Source: Mortierella sp. BCC40632
Lineage: Eukaryota > Mortierellomycota > Mortierellomycetes > Mortierellales > Mortierellaceae
Direction: 5' to 3'
DNA: 64,000 nucleotides
NCBI GenBank assembly: GCA_011634665.1
Contig: WAEK01000006.1
Coordinates: forward strand, 205,001 to 269,000
The notes below the pieces were generated by a model. The model saw only the letters and a list, made by a program, of their open reading frames with translations. It was not told the origin of the DNA and did not search any database. Each line of letters starts with the position of its first letter. The first letter of the stretch is position 1. Made by a program: the position numbers and the translations under genes. Below are positions 1 to 13,115 of this stretch, piece after piece.

Positions 1-992
1 GAGCGAGGCGAGGCCTGGCCGGACAGTGATCTCTCCCGGAGTACTCTCTTCAAAGATATCCTGGGCTACGGGACGAGCCTTGCCTCCAGCATCCTCGATC
101 TGCTGCACGATCTCTGTCATGTCTTTGATCATCCGCTGTCGAGTCTCTACCAGGTTCGATTCTAGCGGCGACTCAATTGAGCTGCTTGGGGGGTTGACTT
201 GATTTTGCCACCAAGACTGGTTGTCGAGCATGACGATACTCAAGATGCCGAGACGCTGGAGCTGTACCAACGTACCCGCGACTGCAGTCAGATTCTCACT
301 CTCGAATGGACCCTCGAGCTTGATCAATGCAAGGTGATCTGCTGACCAGAGGAGACTGTCTACAAAATCAGTGGGCCGCTGCTGTGATCCATCAGTTGTC
401 AGTGAGGTTGCCGCCGCGGGTGTTGGAGGCGAGAACTTTGAAAGGAACTGACGCGCTTCCCGAGGCGAAGGGAGAGTGCCCATGACCTTGAGGATCAGCT
501 CCTATTACTCCCACGAGTCGTTTCCAGTTGTCCCACACACCCACGCACACATAGCAGGCGAAGAGAAACAAGGTGCGCTAATTAGTATGCAGGATTTGGA
601 AGCAGGGCTGAATGGAGGATTGAGGCAATTATGAATCCGCAAAAAAAAAAAAAAAAAAAAGCCATGACCCTTCTTTTTGGCCTTTGGATCGCAAGGTGGA
701 GTTGGTCGCATGCGAAGTGGGGGGGAGTGAGGAGGTCAAATGTCGAGTGTCGGGCAAAGATGCAACGAAATCGATTCAGGTATGTAAAATATTTTTCTTC
801 ATTTGGATCCATGCGGCCGCCTGGCTCTCATACCCGATCGTTGTCTCGCGCACGCTTGCGCTCCTCGACCAAGGCTTGTATTTTATTCGACCGGAGCGAG
901 TATGAACGAGCCGAGGTCGAGTGCCAGGACCGGAGCAAGGTGGGGATGACAGCACATGGCCGGCTCATGCGTGTCAGATTGGGATGCCACAT
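1..992 (-). CDS. ARG2: N-acetylglutamate synthase, mitochondrial (5' part, runs off left edge)
   Basis: Acetyl-CoA:glutamate N-acetyltransferase, the first step of arginine synthesis in the mitochondrial matrix. Exon 1 is 834-992 and exon 2 is 1-501, still open at base 1. The intron 502-833 runs from GTATGA to AATAG and keeps phase 0. Exon 1 reads like a matrix-targeting presequence: Arg and Ser rich, few acids at first (LLRSWHSTSARSYSLRS), then a charged stretch. Exon 2 begins ELILKVMGTLPSPREARQFL, the conserved start of fungal NAGS (ILxxxxxxxxREAxxYL), followed by an ALIKLEGPF-like strand and a QRLGILSIVMLDN strand typical of the kinase-like N-domain. The acetyltransferase domain lies outside the window. 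The start may be the ATG at 992 or the in-frame ATG at 968. Identification rests on the N-domain only. Without the long intron the exon 2 frame meets TAA-TAG directly upstream, so an intron is required. Confidence 0.75.
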
Positions 993-1991
993 CACTGCTC
1001 TGACAAAAGTGGGATGGAGTGACAGGAATGAGTGTGTCGGGAGGAAGAGAAGGAAAGGTCGGTTGTTGCGGAGGAGGAACGGATAGAGAGAGAAAGAGAG
1101 AGAAAAAGAGAGCAACGTTGGGTCATTTTCAGTCAACTTGCTTACACGTGATGGATTCACCTGAAGTCTACTTCACTGTGTCCTCTTTCAACCAATATAT
1201 AGCATGGCCACGGTCTGCTCCCCATCCCATCTCCTTCCAGGGACCTTGCTTCTCCATTCCCTGATGCTTGAACCAGACTATCCAAGGCGTTTCTGTAGGC
1301 ATAAAAGAGGCATGTTCCCTTCAGCACCCTGTCTCCATTTTACACCCCGCCTTTTATTCACCCGCTAGTAGAGTAAGACGCGTTCAGAGACTATGCAGTC
1401 AAATCTCCTACAAGGCCTTTGTGCAACACAGCTAGGGTTGCTAGCTCTTTTTATTCTCCTGACACCTGACATATTTTCACTACCAAATCTCTTCTTACTA
1501 CCACTCCAAGCAAGGCAAAAGACATCAGACTTTAGTCGCTAATTGTAGCAGCAGGCGGGGCCCATTTCTGGATTCCTATACAAAAATGAAAGAGCCGCCA
1601 AAACTACCTAAAAGAATAGTCAATGAAGGGGCCCTTGCCCCAAGAACCGGGATAGAGACTGTAATTGGATGCCACAGATTCTGTGAAATACCCCCGATGG
1701 TCAGTGTATCGTGTCATTTCTGACACTTGGTAGAAGGCAGACTGCCAAAAGTCAGGATTGCTTGCTTGTGGTCCATCGTCTGATACCGGTATGCCATTAC
1801 AGTTCTTTTCATTGGTATCTACCAGTAGAGGGTCGACGGCAAGTTCCAGAGCACCTTGTTTGGGCAGCTTATAATGCGCTAGCCAGCTCTTGGTATTTCA
1901 GAGTGAGATCCCACGGTATGACCACATTGACTTTTGTTGAGCTGAAGAAAGACCAAGATCGCTGACAAACGGCTAGTCAAAGAGCGCGAGG

Positions 1992-2031
<40 letters not shown>

Positions 2032-5000
2032 GACAAGATGACAGTGTGAATATAGCATGCATCTCTTCCCCTTCCTTTCGGCGACTCCTTCATCTTCCTT
2101 TCAATCATCCTCTCCTCTTCCTTTCGGTGGTCCCCTACCTTTCTACGGCGCCCCCTTCCCTTCCGATACCACTCTCCTACATCCCTTGCCTTCTCGGCTT
2201 TCCCACCACATTTTGTCTAGTCTCCTTTCTATTTTCAGTACACCTCCAGTACATGCTTTCGTATAAAAAGTCGTATCTACCCATGATTCCTCGGCATCCC
2301 TCTTTGAACTCTCGCAGACAAGTGTCCCAGACCCCTATCAGCTACGCTCACAACAACGCTTTCAAGACGACCTTCACATCACTTGCACTTGACACTCTTG
2401 TGAAGACTATGACTTGGACATCTTTAATTGAAATTGGAGGAATAGAGGTCATAATCCTTAAACAAACCTCCCACTGATCTTTCCTTCGCACACGTTGCTA
2501 GAAAGACAAAAACACCATGAAGTGTATCACATGAATAGGTGCGCAAAACACCTTTCTTTAGGAGGCGCACTGATCGTCTCTGGGCATTGCGAACATTTCA
2601 TCTTTGTACTACCACAAGGTAGTGGACCAAAGAAAGCAGGATCCAATTAACCAAAAAAAAAAAATCGAACTCTTGCGGAAGATCGGCAGGACGACCATTT
2701 TGAATTGATTGGTGGCGTCATGATGTAACTCTACCGATTCCACATCAGAAATGGAATATATAAACTGATTCAAATGGCCCGATTGTGTCGCAAGATAAAC
2801 CTTTGCGCCACCTATATGCTAATTGGATGAGTGGTATCAACCTATTGGACGATCTCTCTGCAATGGAATCTTTGAACAGACTTGGTCCGTTTTTTAGGTC
2901 ATGGATATTCCCTCCAATGCAGACCTGTCATTCATGTTGTGTTTTACCTTCTGCAACATTTAAAAAAAAAAGCATGGGATTGTCAACTGAGGAAAAAAGA
3001 ACTCGAAAGTATTTGGTTGAGAGGCGAGCAAGGTAGGATAACGGACATGCAACAGGACTGAGTCAGGGTGTTCGGGTTTTGTGTATGTGTGCTTTGAAGT
3101 GTTGGCCAGATCTGTCCATCTGAAGGTGCAGGCTGTGTTACCTGCATCCCTTTGCAAATGTTGAAATCAAACATGTCCATTGTGGATTTTGATTTTTTTT
3201 TTTCCTACCGAGCATTTTCTACAGCGATGAGAAAGAGTTTCCTCCTCTTCTTCGTCTCCTGCTTGGAAGTGCTCCAACCACTCTCCTACCACATTTTTCT
3301 CATTTGATCGCAACCCTCTTCCACATTGGCCTCCTCCATCTTCCCCCCTTCCACCTCCAACTCAACGAGAACAGGGGGTTTGAAAACTATATCATCGGGA
3401 AGTGCTTGGCAAGAGTCGAAAAGTTCGCCTAGGCGAATACTAGGAATGTAAAGTTGAAAGTTGACCCTAACTTGGCGAACCCACCTAATCGCTATGACAA
3501 GAGTGATACGAGTGAGATGTGGCCGGAAGGGGGGGCGATGACCTCAATTCAGCTCCTACTGGACACGGACTACGGCTGCGTTGAGAAAGGTCAACCAGAG
3601 TCTTTTTGACGATGACAACAATGATAAAGAAAAAACCGACATACCCCTCAGATGTTGTTAGTGCGCTTGAATAAGGTGAAGAATCAGCCAGTTCATCGGT
3701 TACAAGTTGACCAATCTAAACCACAATGAACTACTTGGTTTCCATCAGCAAGTGAACAACATCAAGCTCATCCCTAGCTGACTCGTTTGCCAATTGTAAG
3801 CATGAGCGGAAGAAGAAGGGTTTGGATACTTGGGTCAGTGTATACAGAGCAATTGAACGCACGCTCGATAAAACGAGAAGAAGAAAAAAATTACTTTGAC
3901 GGTTGGTGGGTAAAATGAACCCTCGGTAAAAAAAAAAAAGCAATGCATGGCGCTATTCTTCTATTCAAATATTCCCGCGCTATTGTCTAGCGTTTCTATA
4001 CAACATGCAAGTACCTGGTGACCTGTCTTGCTCCCTTGGCGTTAAATGGGAAAGAGACCTTTGCAGCTTTTAGGACAATGAACGCATTAATTATGCCACT
4101 AAAGCTTGGGGTAGGGATCAGCTGGATACTTGTCCTTGTCCTTGTCCTTGTCAACTAGCCTTTGACTTTTGTCTTTTTAGAAGGAATCAGTCTACTCAGA
4201 GTTGATGTGAAATGGAGGGAATTCACAGAGGAAGAAGAGAACCTCCCTGTTAGTTGGAGTGAGGACTACTTTGAATCTTTGTCATGTTTGGTCGCGCTGG
4301 AGGACACGCGGCGGTACCCTCTAATCAAAGACAAGGTGTTTGGGAGTCAGTGGAGAGTTATTGTGTTATGACAGGGCGCAGAAGAATGTTAACTTGAAAG
4401 GTAGGTGCAAGGAGTAGAGGATAGAAGGCGATGAGGAGACTGAGGAATTGAGCTGTCCTTTTTATCGCCCCTTTCTTCCTCTCCTCTGTCTCCTCTTGAT
4501 GAGGCGCTACAAATCGGTACGGCCGGTTAACTACCTGTCGTGGTGCACTTGAGGAAACTAATCGATCCTAGACAGCCCTTTCGAATGTCATACACTACAA
4601 TAGAAAAGTGAGAGAGGAGAAAGTTGTGGATGAGGAGGAATAGACGCGAGTGCGAGTAGAAAATGCTCTGCTTCAACAGCGCGACCTTTACCTCCACCTT
4701 CTCTCTTTCAAAAAAAGAAAAGGCGAATTAGGGCGCCCAGAATCCTTTGACCGTGCTGAAATAATTTTTGTGCAGCTGCAGCTGCTGCAGACGGTTTCTA
4801 ACCAACTGTCACGAAACAGGTAGAGCCATGGGCCCATCACCTGTCACTCTTTTCTTTCTTTTTCTTCTTTTTTCCTCATCCATCTCCCCCCTTCCACCTC
4901 ATCCCCATCCTCATCTCCCATCTCCCATCCCCATCCTACCCCCATCATCCGCCTGAACCTTCCTCTCTCTCACCCACTAGTTTCAGGCAACGTTCCCCCC

Positions 5001-5174
5001 CCCTTTCGTATCCTCCCTTCCACTCTTCTCCCAGCAGACAGACGCTCTCCATCCAAGGACCTTCTGACCCGACGATTCCACACTCCCATTATTTTTCCAA
5101 CAAAAGCCTTGTCTGAGCATTGAACCTCTTCATTTATTATTATTTCCTCCTACATCAGCTCAAAGGCATCGTAA
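993..5174. other. 4.2-kb gap without a recognised gene
   Basis: No convincing exon was found on either strand. The stretch holds a 38-base T run at 1993-2030, C/T-rich stretches near 2060-2230 and 4840-5040, a short CTTGTC repeat near 4129-4152, and scattered open frames below 145 codons with no family resemblance. The last kilobase, pyrimidine rich, probably contains the promoter and leader of the golgin gene at 5175; this is inferred from position only. Confidence 0.5.
1993..2030. repeat. T38 homopolymer
   Basis: Uninterrupted run of 38 T. It lies in the gene-free stretch and is not attached to any recognised gene or mobile-element end. Confidence 0.95.
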
Positions 5175-5379
5175 ATGTCTTGGCTCGCAAAAAATGTCAG
5201 CAATCTGGCAAACAGGATTGCAGCCGGTAAGCTGACTCCCCATGCAATCACATTGCCTTCGCCTTCGTCTTTTTTTTTTTATTGGATCAACACGGCGCGC
5301 CCATCAGAGGAGGGGCTCCCTCCTTCAGTTTCTTGGGTCGAGAAATGAACTGACACGTTGCACGGCTCATGATATGTCC

Positions 5380-5410
<31 letters not shown>

Positions 5411-5411
5411 C

Positions 5412-5453
<42 letters not shown>

Positions 5454-8400
5454 CCTTCCTTCCTGCTTCAAGAGGCCAATGGTGAACAACAAGTAACGAC
5501 CGATGAATACCATCAGTTGCACCGACAGGTAAACTCTTCTCCCGGCTTTGGTTCTCCCCACCCAGTCACATATGCAGGCACGGATCCATCGCTGATCATT
5601 CTTCCATATCTCTTTGTTTTTCTTTCTCTCTTTCTTTCTTTCTCTCTTTGAATATACAATAGCTTCAGGACACCCATGAAGAATTCCAAGTCAGGAGCCA
5701 GGAATGGGAACGTGCTAGACAAAACTACGAGTCTCGTCTAAAGACTCTAACAGAAGGCAATGCCACCGCGCAAAAGGTTGAGCAGCTTGAACAAAGACTG
5801 AACAAAGCTGCTGAACTCCTCAGGAAACTGAATGGCGAAAAGACTGAGCAACTGAGCAAGATCAAGACATTGGAAGAAGAAAAGACACGAGCAGAATCTC
5901 TAGCAGCTGACGCAGTAGCCAAGGAAGAGTCAAACAGAGAAGCCCAAAGTCAAGAACTGAACAGAGCACACCAGTTCCAAGAAGAAGCCAACGCCAAAAT
6001 TCTCGAACTAGAGCAGGTGTTAAAGGACGAACAGGAACAACATGCTAAACAATTCGAGATCTTCAAGTCCAAACTGGAGGTCACTGAGGAACGAAACAAA
6101 ATACTTGAGGCAACAGTAGAGCAACAGCTGGCTCAGCAACAAGACTCGGCTGATAGTCAGGCAGATCTTTCAATTCAGTTGGAAATGACCAAGGAAGAAT
6201 TGGAGAACACCAAAGAAGAGCTTGTTCTGTTAAAGGAGACCAATCTCAAGTTGAGCAGTTCACCCAAATCAGACCCAGCTCAAGTTCAAGAGTTGAGTGA
6301 AGCCAAGGCAACTATTGTTGAACTTCAGTCTCGTCTTGTTAAGGAATCCGAAAACAATACCCTGGCTGAGGAGGCAGAGACCGCTCAAAAGGAACTTGAA
6401 AGTGCCATCGAGAATCTACGCAACGATTTGGCAGAATCAAAAGCTCAGTGTGAAAAGGCCGAGGCAGAACTCTTGTCCTCGAAACAACAGCAGAGCGAGC
6501 TTGTAGAGAAAGTAGAATCTCTCAATGGTATGTTTTGCATTCTCTGGATGTTGTCTGTCCTTCAAATGTCTCTCTCTCTCTCCCTCTCTCTCTCTCTCTG
6601 TATGCATTTCTCAAAAAGTCTAACCTGATGAACTTTTTTTTTTTTTTTTTTTCCAAATCTCGTAGGCTCTATCGAGCAACTACAGGCCGAGCTTTCTTCT
6701 GCAAGCGCTGCCTCTCAAGAGCCATCTGATCAATCTAATGGTACTCACGATGGCAGCGCCGCTCTCCATGACCGCATTCGTACACTTGAGCAAGAGCTAA
6801 AAGGTAACCGAGAAACCGTGTTCGTCTTTTTTTTCCGGAATTGTACATCTCTTGAATACAAACCCGCTCTCCTCAATCAGTGTGAATGCAATCTAACTCT
6901 CTCCTACCAATATTTTTTATTTTGTCCCACTCTAATCTTTTATTGTACACCCTCGTAGTCTCAAAAGAGTCTCTGACTGAGCAGCAGTTGGATGCTGTAG
7001 CCCATGCGATCAAGTCAATTCTGGACCCTAATCCAAAAGGAATGCTACCAAAGTTGCTGGCAACGGATAAGACTGTAGCAGCCTGGAACAGGACAAAGGA
7101 CGAGTTTAATAGTTACAAGGATGGAAACCGTTCCCTGGAAGAGAATCTTTCCAAGTTGAGACAGGGTATTTTTTTTTTTTTTTTTTTTTTTTAAAGCAAC
7201 ACCACCAGTGTCATCCCTAATTTCCTCTGGTTAAAGTTATCCTGACAAGCATTATTAACCGATCTTCCTCCATCTCACTCTTTTTCTCTAGATCATTTGG
7301 TGCTCCAGGATTCGACAAAGGCTACGCTTGCTACCCTCGAGTCAAAGCATGCGGAAGAAATGGAAGCCATCAGAAAGGATCATGAAGAGGCCTTGACCAA
7401 GTTTGAACAGGGACACAAGGACCACTCAGCCTCTCAAGAGGAGCTCAACAAACAGTTTAATGAGCTCCGACTCTCTGAGGAAGAGAATCGAAAGAAACTC
7501 TTGATGGAATTTGAGCAGGAACGACAGACTCTCCAAACCGTCAATGCCAACATCACGCAGGAACTGGATACCCTGACACAGACTTCTCAAGCTGAGCTTC
7601 TTGCAATGGGTGAGGCGTTGAAGGAGCGAAACAATGCTATTCAGGAACTTGAAGTGAATGTTAGTAACCATGAGAAGGTGATTCAGACACTCAGGGATGA
7701 TTTGCAACGGACATCCAATGAACGGAATCACTTCCAGTCCCAGCACAAGACCCTCCTGGAACGTGTTTCCAACATGAAATCGACTCTTGGAACCAAGCTG
7801 CAGGCAGATATGGTACTTTTATAACCTCTTTTGTTTATTTATTGTCTGACACTCTTGGGACAAGGCTCCAGGTCTACTTGTCGATTCAATGACTCATCTT
7901 TTTTTTTTTTTTTTTTTTTTTTTCATATTATCAAATAGGAAAATATCAATACCCTTCGTCAAAAGATTGACCAACTCACAGGACTGAACAGTGACTACCT
8001 AAACACTATTAAGCAACTAGAAGAAGAATTGATGGCCTCTCATGAACATTATGAAAAGACTTCACGCGAATTGGAACATTTGCGGAGACGATTGGTTGAT
8101 ATTCAAGAAGAAGCCTCAGCGGAGGTGGTTGAGAAGGAAAGTATGGTCCATGAACTCCAGTCCCGACTCCAACGTGAGGAACGTGAACGTGAAGATTGGG
8201 AGACGATGGCCTCGGAACAAAGGGCCAGTAAGGATCAGGCGGTGGCGAATATGAGAGCCATAGAACGTGAAAGGGATGCTGCCAGGGCAGAGAGAGAAAC
8301 ACTCAAGCAAGAACTCGAGAATGAGATCAACAGTTTGAATAACCTTCAAGCTGTCTTGGAAGAGTTCCAGGCAAGCAAGGAGTCGGATATTCAGTTTGCA

Positions 8401-9317
8401 TTGGAAGGTATTCAGAGACAATTGAACACGGCCAGTATGTCTTTGGAAGAGTACAAGACCCGTGCGCTTTCAGCAGAGGTTAGTCAAGAAAATGATGTGT
8501 GACAGGAGTTTGGGTCAAGACCATGGTGTCAACAATAGTTGGCTAATATCCCTCCTTTTCTTTTTTGGACCATAATCCATATTCTACAGGAACAACTGCA
8601 ACAGTCGACTATGGACAGCGAGAAAGCCCGTCAGTTGGAGCGTGAAGTCAAGGAAAAGAACTTAACCATTGGAAAGCTCCGCCATGATGCCTTCACGCAA
8701 CAAGGTCACCTTGTGGAAGCCATGAGACGTCTTAAGGAAGAAAAGAGTCAAAACATGGTGGACATGTAAGTGATTTTTTTTTCTCACTATGGGCGATTCG
8801 CGCCACACGCTTTCTCTCTCATTTTCTGATTGAAAACTTTTTTTTTGCGCCACCCCCTTCTAGCTCGCTTATCTCTAACCTGTTTATCCGCTTCTTGAGC
8901 ACGCCCCGAGGGGACCAAAAGAGGTTTGAGATTTTGCAGCTCATTTCTGGAGTCCTCAACTTTACGGATGAACAACGAGAACAAGCAGGACTTATTAGAA
9001 AGGCCGGCAGTGGGTTGGGAGCCATGACACCCTCTACTTCTGGATCACGTTCGCCATCCATGGAGCAAATGCGACAGCAACAGGAGCCAAGAGAGGTAAA
9101 GTGCAAAGAGTAGAAAGTCTCTCCTTCTCTCTTTCTTTTTCCTTTTCTTTTCTTTTCTTGTTTTTCTTTTACGTCAGAATGTATTTGACTTTGCTAACTG
9201 ACCATTTGTGTGATATCCCATTGATGTGAATAGAGCTTCCTTGATATGTGGGCATCGTTCTTGATCCGAGAGAGTAATGCCAATGCAGCAGGGAATAGTG
9301 CCAACAACTCCAAATAA
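5175..9317 (+). CDS. Golgin with GRAB domain (Rud3/GMAP-210 family)
   Basis: Long coiled-coil Golgi tether. Exons: 5175-5226, 5473-5528, 5663-6527, 6666-6803, 6959-7165, 7292-7812, 7939-8478, 8590-8765, 8864-9095, 9234-9317. All junctions are GT-AG and keep phase, giving about 956 residues. The N-terminus MSWLAKNVSNLANRIAA is a short amphipathic, Ser/Asn-bearing helix resembling the membrane-curvature-sensing start of GMAP-210. About 800 residues of Glu/Gln/Lys-rich heptad-like coil follow. The end carries a GRAB-like domain: SLISNLFIRFLSTP, KRFEILQLISGVLNFTDEQR, then SFLDMWASFLIRES. In Rud3 and GMAP-210 this domain binds Arf1-GTP at the cis-Golgi. The family call rests on the order of N-terminal helix, coil and GRAB rather than close identity. 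A GRIP-domain golgin is the main alternative, but the GRIP signature is absent. Introns carry T runs (5416-5453, 7169-7191) and a (CT)n tract. Confidence 0.82.
5384..5453. repeat. (CT)n followed by T38 in golgin intron 1
   Basis: About 14 CT/TC units (to 5411), then CGCCC and 38 T. It sits just upstream of the 3' splice site at 5471-5472 and may act as an oversized polypyrimidine tract. Confidence 0.9.
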
Positions 9318-9497
9318 AAAAAAATCAAAAAAAAAAAATTAAAAAAGGACTAGGACGAGAACTTGTGCCACCAAATTTTAAGTGACTTTTGTCTGGAATG
9401 ATTTTTTTTTTTTTTTTTTTTCTTTTTTCTGATTGGGACTCCCAGGCACTGTTGGCCCTTTTCTCTTCTTTCTCAATAGCCACACTGCAAGATCGTC

Positions 9498-12400
9498 ATG
9501 AAAGTCAAGGTAGAAGAAGAGAAGGATGAGATCCCCATGGAACCAGGATGATCCCAGCATTCACCATTCCATTCCATTCAGAGGCACCCCCCCCCACTCG
9601 AAAGGAAAAGAGAAAGAGTTGGTTTCAGTCGCATTACCATTGGCTCACATTATCACGTTCTTTTTTTTTTTTCTCTTTTTGGCGCCATCCATCACACCAA
9701 CCTACCCACCTATGCATGTATATAGCCGCTTCAAATCCACTGGCACGACAAGCAACCTATATACTCGGCTCATTTCGAGCCAGGACCAAAAGGGAGATTG
9801 GCAACAGCAGGAGGCGATGGCAATGTTCGGGTACTTAGTGTTTCGCCTTGCTTTCTTTGTCGCTTGGTTGGATCACCTTTTTTTTTTGGGGGGGAGGAGT
9901 TCTCATCTAATTCATCTGGATTCGACTTGTTGTTCTCCCAACATAAAAACACGCACACACACACACACAATCATACGACGATAGATCTGGAAAGTGGTCA
10001 AGGACAAGGACAGTACGCACATTGAATTCTTGTCAAGTCTGAATCGCCATACGGCTGCTGTCAATGTTGTCCGATTCTCTCCAACAGGTAAAAAGGAGTT
10101 GCGGTTATTTTGGACTTTATCGCGAAATTCGCTCTTGAGGACTAACATGAAGGACTATACTTTTTGTTTACCTTTCTTTGCGCCCTCCCCCACTAAATAG
10201 CGGAATGTCTCGCGTCAGCAGGAGATGGTACGTCTTTACTTTTTTTATTTATTTATTTATTTCTTTCTTTCTTACCCGCTGCTTTGCCACTATGGCGAAT
10301 GCTCACAAAGGATCTTTTTTCTCTTTATTTATCTCTAATCAACTGCTTAGACGGAAACATCATTCTCTGGCGACCTTCCGAGACCAAAGAGGCTGCCAAC
10401 AGATTTGCGGAATCGGATGACGAAGAGTATCAACGCGAATCATGGCGTGTTCAGTCAATGATGAGAGGCTCGCTATCCGACATTTATGACCTTGCCTGGT
10501 CACCGGATGGCCGATACATCATATCAGGATCAATTGACAACACAGCACGGATATGGGATGTGAAGGATGGTAAAGCTGCTCTTTGTTGAAATTGAAAGGG
10601 AGACATTTTGACACCCATCCTCATGCCAACAATTCAGAGTTTTGATCTCATATCCACCTGTTTTGTATTTTTTTTTTTTTTTTTTCTTAGCCAAGTGCAT
10701 TCATGTCATTGCAGACCATCACCATTATGTCCAAGGAGTGGCATGGGACCCACTTGGAGAATTTGTTGCAACGCAAAGTAGTGATCGGTAGGCTGCCCAG
10801 TTGTAAACTCTCTCCTTTGCTTGACAGGCACCAATAACAGGAGAAAAGAGAAATCTCACCACACGTCATCTTGGATAACACTGTATTAGATCGGTTCATA
10901 TTTACGCCTTCCGACTTGACAAGAATGGTCACGTAGTGGTGACAAGCCTTGGCAGAAGCACTAAACTCGACCTTGCCAAGTTGCGTTCAACTTCCTCGAC
11001 CTCGAAAGATACTCCTCAGGAGAACTCGGAGACTGATATGGCAGTGGATTCAAACTCTGGAGACAAGGAGGATACAACCAAAACGGCCGCTGCTACCCCT
11101 ACTACCTCATCCACTAAGGCAGCACCTAAATCGTTCCGACTCTACCATGACGAGACCTTGACGTCATTTTTCCGTCGGCTCTCATTCACTCCAGATGGAT
11201 CCATGCTCCTTACTCCTGCAGGACAGTACAGGGCACCCAACTCAAAACCTACTGTTAACAAGGATGACGATTCTACTAATAATGCCACGACGGCCTCCTC
11301 ATCAACGGATTTGGAAACAAAGAATACAGTCTATGTTTACGCTAGAAAGGATTTCAGCAGGTTAGTCAAACAGCACTCTTTTGCCATTGAATCTCATGTT
11401 TGAGGCGAGCTATCCCAACTGAAAGGAGAATGCCTTGGTTGATATCTCGATGATAGAGGGCCAGTGGCACATCTCCCAGGGCTCAAGAGACCATCTGTTG
11501 CAGTCAAATGTAGCCCAGTATTGTACACACTCCGACCTCTCAAGGCAGCCAAGAAAGCACCAACACCAACCTTTTCACAGACGAATGGACATGGAAGCGG
11601 ACCAAAATCAGCCAAGGATCAGCCACCTTCTGTCTTTGGATTGGGCTACCGTGCTGTGTATGCGGTGGCCACGCAGGACTCTGTACTGATTTATGATACC
11701 CAACAGACAACCGCACTCGCACTTGTCTCGCACATTCACTATGCGACCTTTACGGACATGACATGGTCTAGTGATGGATGCAACTTGATTCTGACCTCTT
11801 CCGATGGCTTCTGTTCCATCATTTCGTTTGAGGAGGGTGAGCTGGGCACAGTGTACAAGCCTCCTGCATCGACTGTAGAGCATATGACGGGAGGAGGAAG
11901 CAAGAACTCAACCCTGGTGTGGAAAGATTCTTTGGACCCATCGATTGCGATTGCGGCCACAGCGGGTATGCTCCACAAACTCAAGGGTTTGTCACTGGAA
12001 GAATATCAGCAATTGGAACAACAAAAGGAAGGAAAAGAGAGTAAAGAGAATAAGGAAAGCAAATCCAAGTCGAAACAGCAACAACAGCAACAACAGCAAC
12101 AACAGAACGCATCGTCTGAGAAGGCAGAGGCCTCCAATGGTTCGACCAAGAAGGGTGCTGGAGGATCGAGCAAGAAATCTGGATCCAAGGCGGCTCGATC
12201 GGTATTACCTTCCGCGTCCAACGCGTCCTCGACATCACTTGTGGCCAAGTTTGCGACACCTAAATCCAAGTCTGTTTTCAAGGCTGAAAAGGATGGGGAT
12301 GCAGTGATGGAAACGACGACCAAGGAGCCACCCAAGCAAAGAAAACGCAAGCATCAATCGGCCCTTGGAGATGACAATCCGACTTTGGGTAGTGGTACCA

Positions 12401-12597
12401 TGTCGACGTTATCTTCTGTAGTGGCGAGTCCATTGACGTCGGGTCCTTCTACGCCTGCAGCAACGTCCACGTCGCCAGTCTCGGGAGGAGGGTCACCGAT
12501 GGTTCCTGGAGGAGCGAGTACGAGTTTAGAGGAAGAGAAGCCAAAGAAGAAGAGGATACAACCGATCTTTGTGAGTGCTTTACCAGGGTATTCGTAG
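9498..12597 (+). CDS. CAC2: Chromatin assembly factor 1 subunit p60 (Cac2/CHAF1B-like WD40 protein)
   Basis: Subunit of CAF-1, which deposits H3-H4 behind replication forks. Exons: 9498-9509 (only 12 nt, MKVK), 9726-9830, 9985-10087, 10201-10227, 10351-10569, 10691-10787, 10890-11360, 11457-12597; about 724 residues. WD-repeat signatures follow the p60 order: [93 protein letters not shown]-like VLIYDTQQT and [21 protein letters not shown] linker of about 60 residues rich in Ser/Thr interrupts the propeller around 10980-11120. The C-terminal third is low complexity, with a glutamine run near 12076-12106 and Lys/Ser stretches. It ends in [17 protein letters not shown], which resembles the Asf1-binding B-domain motif of p60 and HIRA. 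It starts 180 bp after the golgin stop, same strand. Confidence 0.93.
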
Positions 12598-12923
12598 ATA
12601 GTTTTCTAATGAGAGTCGCTGATTCACTGTTCCCATTGTTTGGCATTGCTTTTTTTTTTTTTTTTTTTTCTTTTTCTTTTCTTTTCTTTTTTTTTCTTTT
12701 TTTTTTATATGCAGTAAAAGGGACATTTATTAGAACTGATGGAAAAGGAAAAAGAAAAGGAAAAAGGAAAAAGGAAAAAGGAAAGAAAGAAAAGAAAGGC
12801 GACAACAGAGGGGGAAGGAAAAGAGAGTATGATAAGCGTGTTTTTGTTTTTATTATTGTTTTCGTTTTTTTTTTTGCAATGTGTGAATGGGTCCAAGGGA
12901 GAGGGGGGTGGGAAAGCTAGACC
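12598..12923. other. Convergent 3' ends of CAF-1 p60 and the small membrane protein
   Basis: Mostly homopolymer: T-rich runs at 12650-12706, then (A)n/GAAAAA repeats to about 12790. A TTTATT at 12849-12854 is AATAAA on the minus strand, about 70 nt past the stop of the small membrane-protein gene, and is a reasonable poly(A) signal for it. Confidence 0.5.
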
Positions 12924-13061
12924 TCAGACGATGCTTCGCCGGAATCCCCACCGATTACGTCTGTAATAGAATCTGGTGAAGAGCCATGCAATGATAAAGA
13001 TGATGGCTAGAATAATGAAAATATGCTGGAGACCACCCGCTATTGTCCAGAGGAAGAGAAG

Positions 13062-13115
<54 letters not shown>

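Noticed and set aside
1993..2030. T38 run as the poly(A) tail of a retroelement on the minus strand
   Set aside because: No reverse transcriptase-like frame, target-site duplication or element body was found beside it, and similar runs occur throughout the introns.
1711..2477. Two plus-strand frames of 84 and 143 codons
   Set aside because: Composition is that of pyrimidine-rich noncoding DNA; no family resemblance, signal peptide or poly(A) signal in a convincing place.
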